Below are positions 22,795 to 31,795 of a stretch of 64,000 nt of DNA, in pieces; the first letter of the stretch is position 1, and each line of letters starts with the position of its first letter. The DNA is taken from positions 110,986 to 174,985 of the forward strand of contig DADR01000018.1 of assembly GCA_002495055.1 (NCBI GenBank), read 5' to 3'. The notes under the pieces were generated by a model, which had not been told where the DNA came from, did no database searches, and saw only the letters and a list, made by a program, of their open reading frames with translations. This stretch comes from Methanoregula sp. UBA247. Lineage in GTDB: Archaea; Halobacteriota; Methanomicrobia; Methanomicrobiales; Methanospirillaceae. Both the position numbers and the translations under genes were made by a program.

Positions 22795-25317
22795 TTAGTT
22801 CGTGGAGCGGTAGTATAAGTTCTTCACCAGTTCGGCGCACACGAAGAACGCCCCGACCAGGCAAAGGATAATACCAAGGTGCATGGCCGAGGGGGGTGTG
22901 AAGCGGAACACCGTCTGGCCGAATTCCGTGTAGGGCAGTATGATGGTCGCTGCACTGGCAACTGCCGTCAGTACCAGGACATACCATGACGGGCGGCTTG
23001 CCTTGAAGAAGGGTAGTTTACTCCGGATGGAGAAGAGAAACACGAGCTCGGTCAGGATGCTGCCCATGAACCAGTTGGTCTGCAGTATTCCGGCTCCCTG
23101 CTGCACAAAGACTGCGAAGAACATGAAGTCAAAGACGGTGCTCACCACGCCAAGCAGGGTGGCAATGAGCACGATCTCCTTAATCTCGTATTTACTGGGC
23201 CGGCTCAGTTCTGCAGCATCAACATTGTCAGTCGCAATCGAGATCATGGGGAAATCGGACAGGAAGTTCACCAGCAGGATCTGGAGCGGCAGCATGGGTA
23301 AAAAACTGATAAACAGCGACCCTATGGCAATGGCATAGAAATTCCCGAAATTGGAGGCAAGGGTAGCCTTCAGGTACTTGATGCTGTTGGCAAACACCGC
23401 TCTTCCGTCCCGGATCCCCTCAATGATCACCTCGAGGTTCTTCTGCAGCAGGATAATGTCCGCCGCCTCGCGGGCAATATCGGCAGCGCTGTCGACGGCA
23501 AGGGAAACGCCGGCAAGCTTGAGCGCCGGGGCATCGTTGATCCCCTCGCCAAGGAAACCAACGGTGAAGGAATTCTGGAGTGTACGAATAATCTCGTATT
23601 TCTGCTCAGGAGTGACGCGGGCGATAACCGCGTACTCCACGATAGCCTGCTCGCGCTTATCCGGTGGCATTGCCATCAACGCAGACCCGCTGATCACATG
23701 GGCCGGGTCGTCCAGGAGCCCTATCCGTACGCCCACAGCCCCGGCAACCTCACAATTGTCCCCGGTGATAATCTTGATCGACACGCCAAGCTCTTTTGCC
23801 TTCTCCACGGCACGATACGCAGAAGGTTTGATCGGATCGGTAAACGAAATAGCACCCAGAAACTCAAGGTCCTGTTCATCATCAGGAGAGATACCCGTTG
23901 TTGTGGGCGGCAGGACACGCTTTGCGATGGCGATGGTTCGTTCCCCTTCTTGCCCTTTCATAGCAAGCCAGTCAGCAAGCACCCGCTGGTCCGGTCCTTT
24001 AAGCGACGGTGAGAGATGCATGACTTCTTCAGGAGCCCCACGAACGATCATCACCTTCTGCGCATGGTCCTGGAGCAGCACCGCATTCCGGCGGCGTTGC
24101 GGGTCAAAGGGGATCTCCGCCAGGCGCTCTGGCGGGGAATCTCCGGGCAGGTGCCGCTCTTTTTGTGCTTCTCCGATCGCGATATCGAATGGCTCGACCT
24201 TTTCCTCGGTCTCGGCCACCGTAAGCGAGGCATAATACAGCAGGTCGGGATGCGCCCCCGGTGACATTTCCGTGACATGCAGGGTGTTTTCGGTGAGGGT
24301 CCCGGTCTTGTCCGAGCAGAGTACTTCGATACCCCCGATGTCCTCAATCGCCGTAAGCCGTTTGACGATGACTCCCTGCTTTGCCAGCTGGAGCGCACCC
24401 CGGGAGAGCGACACCGTGGTCACGACCGGGAGCGCCTCCGGGACAACGCTCACGACAAGTGCGATTGAAAAGACCACAAGCTCGATGACATCTGCACTCT
24501 CGCCCTTGATCAACAGGTTTGCCACAAAAATGAAGACCAGGGTGACAAGAATCATCCGCAGGATAAACCGGCTGAACCGCTCGATGCCTTTTGAGAATTC
24601 ACTCTCCTTTTCTGTCTCCACGGTCAGTCGTGCAATGGTCCCCATCTCGGTATGCGCACCGGTCTCTACCACCAGTGCGGTGGCCTCACCCCCGACCACG
24701 GAAGTGCCGCTGAAGCAGAGGTTGTGGCTCTCGTAGATGCTTTCAGGCCCTGTTGCCAGGGTATCAGGACGCTTGGGAACCGGAACAGATTCACCCGTCA
24801 GCATCGTCTCATTGACGACAAGGTTTTGCGAGCTGAGAATCCGGACGTCGGCCGGCACGGCATCTCCTGTCCCGAGCCTGATGATATCGCCTGGCACCAG
24901 GTTTTTTGCATCGATCGTATGCCAGCGCGAGTCCCGTTTCACCGTGGTTTTCAGGGTGATAAACTGCTGGAGTGCACGAAGGGACTGCTCGGATTTGTAC
25001 TCAAGATAGAACCCGAGCGCGACATTGATGATCACAAAACTGAGGATGACACCTGCATCAAGATACTCTCCAATGACCAAGACAATGGCCGCAGCAACCA
25101 GGAGCAGGTAGATGAACGCTGACTTGAACTGCCGTATCGCGATTTCCCACCAGGGGACCTGGTTGGCGGTGATCGCGTTGTATCCCGCCGTTGCGATCCG
25201 CTCCTCTGCCTGATGGGTCGATAATCCTTCCACAAGCGAGGTAGCTAAATGCTCCAGGCACTTCTCTTCAGAGAGTGTGGCGTACTGGTACACCCTCATC
25301 CTTACCTTTGAGTTCAT
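22795..25317 (-). CDS. MgtA-like P-type ATPase (probable Mg2+ or cation pump)
   Basis: An 840-residue P-type ATPase. It shows an N-terminal cation ATPase domain, TGES (174-177), PEALP in TM4 (293-297), phosphorylation site DKTGTLT with Asp336, and TGD near 518-520. About eight to ten membrane helices include the MgtA-like C-terminal set (NFGNFYAIAIGSLFISFLPMLPLQILLVNFLSD). Two positions are unusual: the hinge motif reads GEGINDAPAL with Glu591 instead of the usual Asp, and the KGAPE nucleotide site reads RGAPE. ATG 25299, behind AAAGGT, is an alternative start. The closest family by pattern is P3B Mg2+ ATPase; the ion is inferred. Confidence 0.85.
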   Translation of the reverse strand: MNSKVRMRVYQYATLSEEKCLEHLATSLVEGLSTHQAEERIATAGYNAITANQVPWWEIAIRQFKSAFIYLLLVAAAIVLVIGEYLDAGVILSFVIINVALGFYLEYKSEQSLRALQQFITLKTTVKRDSRWHTIDAKNLVPGDIIRLGTGDAVPADVRILSSQNLVVNETMLTGESVPVPKRPDTLATGPESIYESHNLCFSGTSVVGGEATALVVETGAHTEMGTIARLTVETEKESEFSKGIERFSRFILRMILVTLVFIFVANLLIKGESADVIELVVFSIALVVSVVPEALPVVTTVSLSRGALQLAKQGVIVKRLTAIEDIGGIEVLCSDKTGTLTENTLHVTEMSPGAHPDLLYYASLTVAETEEKVEPFDIAIGEAQKERHLPGDSPPERLAEIPFDPQRRRNAVLLQDHAQKVMIVRGAPEEVMHLSPSLKGPDQRVLADWLAMKGQEGERTIAIAKRVLPPTTTGISPDDEQDLEFLGAISFTDPIKPSAYRAVEKAKELGVSIKIITGDNCEVAGAVGVRIGLLDDPAHVISGSALMAMPPDKREQAIVEYAVIARVTPEQKYEIIRTLQNSFTVGFLGEGINDAPALKLAGVSLAVDSAADIAREAADIILLQKNLEVIIEGIRDGRAVFANSIKYLKATLASNFGNFYAIAIGSLFISFLPMLPLQILLVNFLSDFPMISIATDNVDAAELSRPSKYEIKEIVLIATLLGVVSTVFDFMFFAVFVQQGAGILQTNWFMGSILTELVFLFSIRSKLPFFKASRPSWYVLVLTAVASAATIILPYTEFGQTVFRFTPPSAMHLGIILCLVGAFFVCAELVKNLYYRSTN

Positions 25318-25480
25318 CCTCTAGCGACACTATCGATTTCAATCCTTATAAGATATAATTGCGTTCATTGTCTCTCACATCGGAGAAGAGATGCGGATGA
25401 ATAAAAGCCGGCCGGATAGTGGTTCACCGGAGTGTGGCATGAAGAAAAAATCATAAGCATACCAGAAGCTATGGTGAGGT

Positions 25481-26059
25481 ATGGATTTCTTTGACTCGGC
25501 ATACCGGGGCACACCTCCCTGGGACATCGGCCGGCCCCAGAAAGAGTTCGTTGAGCTGGTACAGAGCGGGGAGATAACAGGATCTGTCCTGGACATAGGA
25601 TGCGGGACCGGGGAGCATGCCCTCTTCTTTGCACAGGAAGGGTATGATGTGTGGGGGATCGACTCTGCCCCCCTTGCGATCCAGAAGGCCCAGGAGAAGG
25701 CTGCCGCAAGAGGACTCCCGGTGCATTTTTGCGTCCTGAACGCCCTGGAGCTCTCCTTACTCAACAGGAAGTTCAATACCGCTACCGATTCCGGGCTCTT
25801 CCATACCCTGTCCGATCAAGACCGTCCGGTCTTTGTACATAACCTTGCAGCCGTCCTGTCCCCGGGCGGGAAATACTTCATTCTCTGCTTTTCAAACGAG
25901 GAGCCCGACGGATACGGTCCGAGGAGGATAACAAAAAGAGAGATACAGGAGAGCTTTTGTGAGGGGTGGTCCATCAACTACATCAGGCCGGCAACCTTTG
26001 AGAGCCGCACCCGGGCACAAGGACCCCGTGCCTGGCTCTCGTCAATATCAAGAAAGTGA
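25481..26059 (+). CDS. Class I SAM-dependent methyltransferase
   Basis: A 192-residue protein starting MDFFDSAYRGTPPWDIGRPQ, with motif I VLDIGCGTGEHALFFA (about 36-51), the acidic end of strand 2 VWGIDSAP, and VLSPGGKYFILCFS after the catalytic region. The PPWDIGRPQ start is typical of thiopurine S-methyltransferase-like or tellurite-resistance-type methyltransferases, but the substrate cannot be told. GGTGAGGT precedes the ATG. It is separate from its neighbours. Confidence 0.88.
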   Translation: MDFFDSAYRGTPPWDIGRPQKEFVELVQSGEITGSVLDIGCGTGEHALFFAQEGYDVWGIDSAPLAIQKAQEKAAARGLPVHFCVLNALELSLLNRKFNTATDSGLFHTLSDQDRPVFVHNLAAVLSPGGKYFILCFSNEEPDGYGPRRITKREIQESFCEGWSINYIRPATFESRTRAQGPRAWLSSISRK

Positions 26060-26266
26060 CAAAGGACTGATGAGGACTGCCAGGTACAAAATGATGGTGG
26101 GGGAACACGGGGGGATGTGTCCCACGGTGAACTGAATAAGGAAAAAGTATATCATCCTGGCCAGGGATAAGCCGCTCCTGCACCAGGGGGAGCAGACGGG
26201 GCACTGTTTACATCCAGTATCATATATATATATTTTTAAATCAACAGAAGAAACCAGTTAAATCTG

Positions 26267-26503
26267 ATGAAAACCGAACTAAAAAAACGTGCCCGTGCAT
26301 ATTATCTGGGTTTTTTATTTTTTTGTGCCTGTGAAGCGATCCTGAATATCTATTACCTGGGAAAACTCCGTGAACTTTTCAATTCGGCACCGGACGAAGT
26401 CGTGCTGATGAATTTCCTGATATATGGGATAATGGCTGTCGGATTTGCCGTGGGGCTTCTCTATTGTCTCTACCAGTCAAAGAATTCCTCCCAAAAATCA
26501 TAG
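26267..26503 (+). CDS. Small two-helix membrane protein
   Basis: A 78-residue protein with two predicted membrane helices (AYYLGFLFFCACEAILNIYYLG and LMNFLIYGIMAVGFAVGLLYCLY) joined by a short acidic loop (FNSAPDEVV) and short basic ends. An AT-rich TATATATATTTTTAAA tract lies 25-45 bases upstream as promoter. I do not recognise a family or function. Confidence 0.6.
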   Translation: MKTELKKRARAYYLGFLFFCACEAILNIYYLGKLRELFNSAPDEVVLMNFLIYGIMAVGFAVGLLYCLYQSKNSSQKS

Positions 26504-26847
26504 CATTTCGATCACCGTGTGAATTTTTTTTAGTTTCTCCACATCCAGCCAACCAAAATACAAAACCGATTGAATGATGCAGGATACCCAAACGGGTAGA
26601 AACGGAAAACTGCTATGTCCGATACGCGGGATTTGCGGAGTGGCAGCTACAGGATACCTTTCATAATTTCGACAGGAATCCGGTATGGTATGTGTTCAAT
26701 GAGGACACGTTCCTCTGTAAAAAAGCAATCTTTACGTCATTGAAAGAGGAATTTTTGGTCTCCTTTACGAAATACAACTTCCAGAGCCTTGTTTACCAGG
26801 AAATTATCACCATACCTTTATTACAACCGCTGAACAACCTGCGACGT
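26504..26847. other. Spacer with a possible degraded reading frame
   Basis: A stop-free frame runs in phase into the next gene from about 26570 (VETENCYVRYAGFAEWQLQD, then FHNFDRNPVWYVFNEDTFLC). It looks protein-like but has no start in the right place and differs in character from the membrane protein downstream. It may be the ruin of another gene. No other feature is seen. Confidence 0.25.
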
Positions 26848-27219
26848 ATGACAACAGATGAAGAAAAAGTGAACCACGACCGGCACCATCGGGGGGGTCT
26901 TTTAGTCCCGGCCGGCTTACTCATCGGCCTTGGAATCGGCATGCTTGTGGGTTATTCCTGGCCAGGACTGCTGATTGGTCTTGGGTGCGGATTCCTCGCG
27001 TCAACGTTCATGAAATCCGCAGATCGTCCTGCCGGTGATGCCGCCGCCTGCTGTGGGCACAAAGGGTCCCGCTGGATGCCAGCGCTCATCGGGATCTTTT
27101 TTATTCTCTTTGGTCTCAGCATCATCTGGGCACCGGCGAACTTCTGGCCATATATCGGTGCAGGGTTCCTGATCCTGATCGGTATCTGGTTCGTTGCCCG
27201 GAGTTTTGGGAAGGCATAG
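26848..27219 (+). CDS. Small membrane protein with four helices
   Basis: A 123-residue protein: a short charged N-terminus MTTDEEKVNHDRHHRGG, helices GLLVPAGLLIGLGIGMLVGY and WPGLLIGLGCGFLAST, a soluble loop with ACCGHKGS, then WMPALIGIFFILFGLSIIWA and FWPYIGAGFLILIGIWFVA. ATG 26848 is chosen because the frame upstream (to 26692) is unlike membrane-protein sequence. The His/Cys-containing loops could bind metal. No named family was recognised beyond generic membrane protein. Confidence 0.62.
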   Translation: MTTDEEKVNHDRHHRGGLLVPAGLLIGLGIGMLVGYSWPGLLIGLGCGFLASTFMKSADRPAGDAAACCGHKGSRWMPALIGIFFILFGLSIIWAPANFWPYIGAGFLILIGIWFVARSFGKA

Positions 27220-27279
27220 GATCCTGCGATACTCTTTTTTATAGATATATTTCCCTCAACAAGGAAAAATGCCCGGAAT

Positions 27280-28095
27280 GTGAATTTGGGCTCAATGCAG
27301 GAGGTGTCCACACTCCCGGAACCCAGCCGGAGGTCGGCAATTTTTAAGGTGATAGTGTGCTGGAATATACAAAAAAGCAAACTTAATCGCATTCCGGGGT
27401 ATTACCAGAAAGTTTTTCCCAGTACCTGGGCCATCTTAAAAAAAGAAATAAGGGGGAGATCTATTCGGATATTCACAAAAATACCGGTGGTGGATAAGCA
27501 GAAACAATTGGATTTAATTGCCAACCGGTGGGTGAAACTAAAAGAACCCGGAAATATTCTGACTGCCATTCTCGCATCAATTCCCTTCATGGCACTCACG
27601 GTCACGATCACATTGTTGATCGCAGGTATGTTCGTGCCAGTCTCTTTAGAATACTTTGGAATAGCCGGAACCTCGTTTTCGTTTCAGATAGGTCTGCTTC
27701 CCCTCTTCAGCCTGGCAGGATTAGTGGTTGTCCACGAACTGATTCATTTGCTCTGTATTCCGGATTTTATCCGTTCGGATAGCACATATATGGGAATAAC
27801 TTATTTTGGTGGATTTGTTTATACGGAAGAACAATTGACCCGGACACGCTATCTCATCATCAGCTTCGCACCGTTTATCACCATCTCGATAATCCTGCCC
27901 TTTATACTGGGCATGCTGAATCTCCTTTCTCCACTGATCATTGGTGTCCTGTTATTGAACTCCCTGGGATCTTCGGTGGATATACTGATTGCACTGCTTG
28001 TGTTTATTCAGGTCCCCTCCAATGCATATCTGGTTGCAAACGGCATGGACACGTATTGGAAAATTGATGGAAGTGGTGCTGGTAACCGCCTCTGA
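27280..28095 (+). CDS. DUF3267-type membrane zincin (putative metalloprotease)
   Basis: A protein of up to 271 residues with several membrane helices. An HELIH motif (VVVHELIHLLCIP, near 151-155) fits the HExxH zinc site of DUF3267 proteins; further C-terminal signs are GGFVYTEEQLTRTRYLIISFAPF and the late NDPN-like segment VPSNAYLVANGMD. The frame begins at GTG 27280 with an ATG at 27295. The first ~65 residues are not typical, and the real start may be later, near VVDKQKQLD. Protease activity is inferred from the motif. Confidence 0.7.
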   Translation: MNLGSMQEVSTLPEPSRRSAIFKVIVCWNIQKSKLNRIPGYYQKVFPSTWAILKKEIRGRSIRIFTKIPVVDKQKQLDLIANRWVKLKEPGNILTAILASIPFMALTVTITLLIAGMFVPVSLEYFGIAGTSFSFQIGLLPLFSLAGLVVVHELIHLLCIPDFIRSDSTYMGITYFGGFVYTEEQLTRTRYLIISFAPFITISIILPFILGMLNLLSPLIIGVLLLNSLGSSVDILIALLVFIQVPSNAYLVANGMDTYWKIDGSGAGNRL

Positions 28096-28243
28096 TACCT
28101 GATTTTTGTCCGGTCCACACCCGTTTTGCCTTCTTTGTCATTTTATCCCATCCATTCATCGTGAACCGTCCATAAAAACAAAAGAGGAGAAAGAGAATAT
28201 GCTGTCATGAGCGGCACTCCGCACTTCCTGCCGGTGATGAATT

Positions 28244-28477
28244 ATGTTGACCAGCCACAAACTCCTGCAGCAGTACTGGCACGACGACCGCTACGACATC
28301 GGCAAAGTCCAGGTCTGGTATATCGACCGTGGCGCTCCCCGCGACCGGTCCAGCATGCGAGGCCCCGGCATCAGCCTGGAGCCATATTCCATGAACATCC
28401 GGACAACCGATGGTGAAAAACCGGTACCGTATCACCGGATCCTGCTCATCACCTATGAGGGAAATGTCGTATTTTAA
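28244..28477 (+). CDS. UPF0248/DUF504 family protein
   Basis: A 77-residue protein with the DUF504 pattern: YWHDDRYDIGKVQVWYIDRGAPRDRSSMRGPGI, then PVPYHRILLITYEGNVVF at the end. This small archaeal family is often found next to RNA-processing genes; it is thought to bind RNA but has no proven function. GGTGA lies about six bases before the ATG. Length agrees with the family (75-90 aa). Confidence 0.85.
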   Translation: MLTSHKLLQQYWHDDRYDIGKVQVWYIDRGAPRDRSSMRGPGISLEPYSMNIRTTDGEKPVPYHRILLITYEGNVVF

Positions 28478-28631
28478 GAACCTGAAGGTCCATGGACTGG
28501 CATACCAGATCATACAAGAGAGTGAGCACAGGGAATAAACTGGTAATACCCGCCGGGGATCGTTCTCTGCTGCGATCTCATGGGACTTCAGGGACGGACA
28601 TTTCTCACATCCGTGCATCTAACCCCCGGTT

Positions 28632-28752
28632 CATAAAAAAACTCCTTTATTCTCTTCCGGATAAAGACGTGAATGGTACAGCCTTATCCGCAATATCCAA
28701 AAAAATATCTGAAAGATATTAAAATCAAAAAACGGGCAGTGATCCTTTTTTG
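28632..28752 (+). pseudogene. Third, strongly decayed copy of the RelB-like antitoxin locus
   Basis: The bases AACTCCTTTATTCTCTTCC, GGATAAAGACGTGAATGGTACAG and CGGGCAGTGATCC align with the leader and first third of the antitoxin gene at 12306-12430. The coding part reads LSAISKKISERY, then TAA and a frameshift before the VIVD strand. Nothing of the rest of the gene or of RelE is left. The surrounding gap 28478-28842 holds no intact gene. Confidence 0.6.
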
Positions 28753-28842
28753 GTCCCCTCAAGACACATCTGATTTCCGGGTTCTACGATCATCCTTATT
28801 AATTTCCTTGCCTATAGAACATAAAAAGAGGAATGATACCTG

Positions 28843-29319
28843 ATGGATCCGGTTAAAATCCCCAAGATGCCCAAAGCAGAGTATGACGCCCTGATTAAAC
28901 GCCAGTGTGTATCCCGGATTGCCTTTGGTGCATGTGAGCAGCCCTATATCGCTCCGTTCATGTATGTATTCGATGGAAAATACCTCTACTTCCTTTCCAC
29001 AAAATACGGCAGGAAGATCGAGTATTTTGCTGCAAATCCAAAGGTCTCCGTCGAGATTGAAGAGTATGCTGCTGACCTCTCCGCTTTTACGTTTGTAAGC
29101 CTGCAGGGGAAGCTTGAAGAAGTGCAGGATCCGGCACAGAAAACGAAGGTCCGGGAGCAGTTTGCAGACATGATTGTAAAAAAACGGCTATCGCCCCGGG
29201 TACTCACGGCTCTTGGTCACAGCCCGACTGACCGTCCGGACGTGCTTGTCCGCGAGGAGCGTTCGGCAGTCTGGAAACTTGTAGGTGTAAAGGATATTGT
29301 TGCCCTGAAAAACGGGTAA
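28843..29319 (+). CDS. Pyridoxamine 5'-phosphate oxidase-like FMN-binding protein
   Basis: A 158-residue split-barrel flavin protein: MPKAEYDALIKRQCVSRIAF, then YIAPFMYVFDGKYLYFLSTKYGRKIEYFAANPKVSVEIEEY, and WKLVGVKDIVALK at the end. This matches the small PNPOx-like family (related to nitroimidazole-resistance NimA proteins), which binds FMN or heme and reduces small molecules. The substrate is unknown. The ATG lies in an AT-rich promoter context after a long spacer. Confidence 0.85.
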   Translation: MDPVKIPKMPKAEYDALIKRQCVSRIAFGACEQPYIAPFMYVFDGKYLYFLSTKYGRKIEYFAANPKVSVEIEEYAADLSAFTFVSLQGKLEEVQDPAQKTKVREQFADMIVKKRLSPRVLTALGHSPTDRPDVLVREERSAVWKLVGVKDIVALKNG

Positions 29320-29480
29320 CAATCCTCTCTTTTATTTCTTCACCAGGGAGATCCGATATGCCTGTTCGTTCAATGCATCAGCTCCCTGCATACCTTCCCG
29401 CTCATCCTGTTTTTTTTTAAAAAACGAACAGCCGTTTTGCCCGACACCTTAAAAAGCCCCCCCGTACAAAACGATGATCC

Positions 29481-30248
29481 ATGCCAAAAGGTTCCCCGCA
29501 TGCTCAGACCGGCCGGATCTTCATGGAGAATACAAAGTACCGGTACCTTACAACATCGGACCAGGAAAAGCACCTGCCCCAGCCGCCCCTTGAGATTCCG
29601 GCTGATCCGGAAAAACCGGTTTTCGGGCTGCCCAAACCAGAGACGATCGATGTCCCTCCCCGGGACCTCAGAACAGCTATTGAAGAACGGCACAGTGTGC
29701 GGACGTATGATAAAGAACCCCTCACCATTCCGGAGCTGGCGTTTTTACTCTGGTGTACCCAGGGTGTCAAAAAAACTGCCGGCACATATGCGACCTTCCG
29801 CACGGTACCCTCAGCCGGAGCCCGCCACGCACTCGAAACGTACCTGCTCATCAATGATGTCAGGGGACTTGAGCCGGGACTGTACCGGTATCTCGCCCTC
29901 TCCCACCGTCTCCAGCAGATTGACCCTGACCCGACGTTACACATCCGGATCGCCAAGGCCTGTATCGACCAGCAGTTTATCATGCGGTGCGGCGTGGTCT
30001 TTCTCTGGGTTGCCGTCCCGTACCGGATGACCTGGCGGTACAGCGAGCGGGGTTACCGGGAACTGCACAAGGATGCCGGGCATGTCTGCCAGAACCTGTA
30101 CCTTGCGGCATCGGCAGTCAGCTGCGGGGTCTGTGCAATCGCCGCGTACGATGATGATAGTATGCATGCCATTCTTGGCATCGATGGCGTGGACCAGTTC
30201 CTGATTTATCTTGCTACGGTCGGCAAGACAGGTCCGGCAAACGGGTGA
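29481..30248 (+). CDS. SagB/ThcOx-type nitroreductase-like oxidoreductase
   Basis: A 255-residue FMN-dependent protein: LRTAIEERHSVRTYDKEPLTIPELAFLLWCTQGVKK (start of the nitroreductase fold), TVPSAGARHALETYLLI, and LHKDAGHVCQNLYLAASAVSCGVCAIAAYDDDS near the end. These are the marks of the SagB family, dehydrogenases best known from thiazole/oxazole peptide maturation; stand-alone archaeal versions have unknown substrates. There are no cyclodehydratase genes nearby. A TATA-like CTTAAAAAG lies about 30 bases upstream of ATG 29481; another ATG is at 29523. Confidence 0.87.
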   Translation: MPKGSPHAQTGRIFMENTKYRYLTTSDQEKHLPQPPLEIPADPEKPVFGLPKPETIDVPPRDLRTAIEERHSVRTYDKEPLTIPELAFLLWCTQGVKKTAGTYATFRTVPSAGARHALETYLLINDVRGLEPGLYRYLALSHRLQQIDPDPTLHIRIAKACIDQQFIMRCGVVFLWVAVPYRMTWRYSERGYRELHKDAGHVCQNLYLAASAVSCGVCAIAAYDDDSMHAILGIDGVDQFLIYLATVGKTGPANG

Positions 30249-30316
30249 GATTCCTGTCCTTGTCACCGTGTCTCATGAGCAGGGCATCTCTGCTCTGGTA
30301 AAAAATAGTCACTCCT

Positions 30317-30335
30317 GTGCTGATCTAAACAGCAC
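30317..30335 (+). other. Short hairpin downstream of the SagB-like gene
   Basis: GTGCTG (30317-30322) and CAGCAC (30330-30335) form a six-base stem with a seven-base loop. It may mark a transcript end, but no strong T-run follows. Confidence 0.25.
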
Positions 30336-30442
30336 ACCCGGAGAACACGCTTTTTGCCGGTGAAAAATATCCGGTTCCTTACCGTGCGGTAAAATCCCCC
30401 TTCCGGCATATCCCTTGAGCGGGTATATACGTATCCATACTA

Positions 30443-30450
30443 TTATAAAA
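30443..30450 (+). promoter_or_regulatory. TATA box of the lipoprotein gene at 30482
   Basis: TTATAAAA lies 32 bases before the ATG, leaving a very short or no leader. Confidence 0.5.
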
Positions 30451-30481
30451 TAAAAATCACAAGTCGAATACTAGGCCTCTA

Positions 30482-31207
30482 ATGAAACTGATTATACCAC
30501 TAGCCCTGTTCATAGTTGCCGGGTTTCTCCTGGTAAGTGGTTGTGCAGACCAGACGAAGAACGGCACCACGAATGCAACGACTCCGACGGTATCTGTCCT
30601 GGTTACCAGTACTCCGGATACCGGTAGTACCGTGACGGTACCCACAACCACACCTCCCCCGTCAACGCTGAAGGGATCATTGAAAGTCTCCGTCAGCGGA
30701 ATCCTCTATCCTGAAAACATGGAAGTCGTTCTCGACAACGAGACTGTGGGGACGGTGAACTCCACAAAACCCCTGTACCTCATGGTTTCTGAGGGAGACC
30801 ACAGGGTCATGGTCTGCAGGAATTCCGTGTGTAAGCAGGAGAATTTCACGATCGGATTCGGCAAGTACGTGACGGTTGATTTCAGTGAACAGTTACAAAA
30901 GGATCTGAAATTTTCCAACCCGACTGCACAAATCCAGAAATTTTATAAGAACGGGAATATCTTGTCCGTGAACGTGGAGTTTTACAATCCTTCGACAAAA
31001 GACCTCATGATGTCTGCAACAGTCAGTTGCAGGTACAGCTATATTGATGACCGGACCCTCCTCAAAAAAGACGATATTTCCCTGGGTATGATACGACAAA
31101 ACGTCAATGCCGGGAAAAGAGTATCAGAATGGCTCAACCTCTATCTTGCCAGTGGGAATTTCCTGAGTTATGAGAGTCCGGTTCTGGAAGAACTGCAAGT
31201 GCTCTAA
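30482..31207 (+). CDS. Lipoprotein with PEGA-like domain
   Basis: A 241-residue secreted protein. The signal peptide ends in the lipobox LLVSGC (Cys21), followed by a Thr/Pro-rich linker to about 62. A PEGA-like beta domain then reads GSLKVSVSGILYPENMEVVLDNETVGTVNSTKPLYLMVSEGDHRVMV, and a C-terminal beta domain follows (FYNPSTKDLMMSATVSCRYSY...). Such proteins sit outside the membrane and are thought to bind cell-wall or surface components. No partner gene is evident. Confidence 0.75.
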   Translation: MKLIIPLALFIVAGFLLVSGCADQTKNGTTNATTPTVSVLVTSTPDTGSTVTVPTTTPPPSTLKGSLKVSVSGILYPENMEVVLDNETVGTVNSTKPLYLMVSEGDHRVMVCRNSVCKQENFTIGFGKYVTVDFSEQLQKDLKFSNPTAQIQKFYKNGNILSVNVEFYNPSTKDLMMSATVSCRYSYIDDRTLLKKDDISLGMIRQNVNAGKRVSEWLNLYLASGNFLSYESPVLEELQVL

Positions 31208-31497
31208 TTTTTTATAAATAAATCACAGTAATAGACACAATCCATCCCTACGCCATCTGTGTGCTTCACGTACCGGGCAGATGCAGCGATGTTTCCATTA
31301 ATAAAAACCCCGAATATCCTTTTATGTACAGAATCTGCTTTCTGGCCAAAGCAAAATCAGCAGAGTCAGAAGCTAAGTTAAAAGAGTGCCAATTACACCT
31401 GAAAGGACAGGGTAAATAATTTCAGAAAAGGGAGAGGAGTGCCAATAGATATAAAAAGTCTATTGGTGTCTTTTCCTTAAGAAGCGAAATACGATGA

Positions 31498-31644
31498 TTA
31501 TTTCGTTTTCAGGTAGTCATTTATTGTTCCCCTCACAATTTTGCCTGCACCCATTTCGTCGATCACTGCTACAGAACCAGTAACGTGTTCGAGGGTCTGC
31601 AATTTCTCAATATCGGCTATTCTGGATGGTTTCAGATTTTGCAT
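31498..31644 (-). CDS. Possible 48-residue protein
   Basis: The frame from ATG 31644 reads MQNLKPSRIADIEKLQTLEH, then VTGSVAVIDEMGAGKIVRGT and INDYLKTK. It is amphipathic and protein-like. The frame extends upstream through TTG codons, so a slightly longer form is possible. I do not recognise it, and the alternation V-V-ID..G-IVRG could equally be the tail of a lost domain. The rest of the gap 31208-31795 shows no gene. Confidence 0.4.
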   Translation of the reverse strand: MQNLKPSRIADIEKLQTLEHVTGSVAVIDEMGAGKIVRGTINDYLKTK

Positions 31645-31795
31645 CAGACTTTGCAACAACAGGCAAGATTTTTGTATACATTTCCGTTATTATAACCTGT
31701 TACTCTGATATGTGGTAAAAATCTGCACAATTTCTTGATGCTTTCTCCTGCATCATGAAGACCCTCATACCAGGGAACGGACGGAGTTGGAAAAA

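Noticed and set aside
23351..24235. A 294-codon plus-strand frame antisense to the P-type ATPase
   Set aside because: It mirrors high-GC coding DNA and is Ser/Arg-rich without motifs. The minus strand encodes a complete P-type ATPase.
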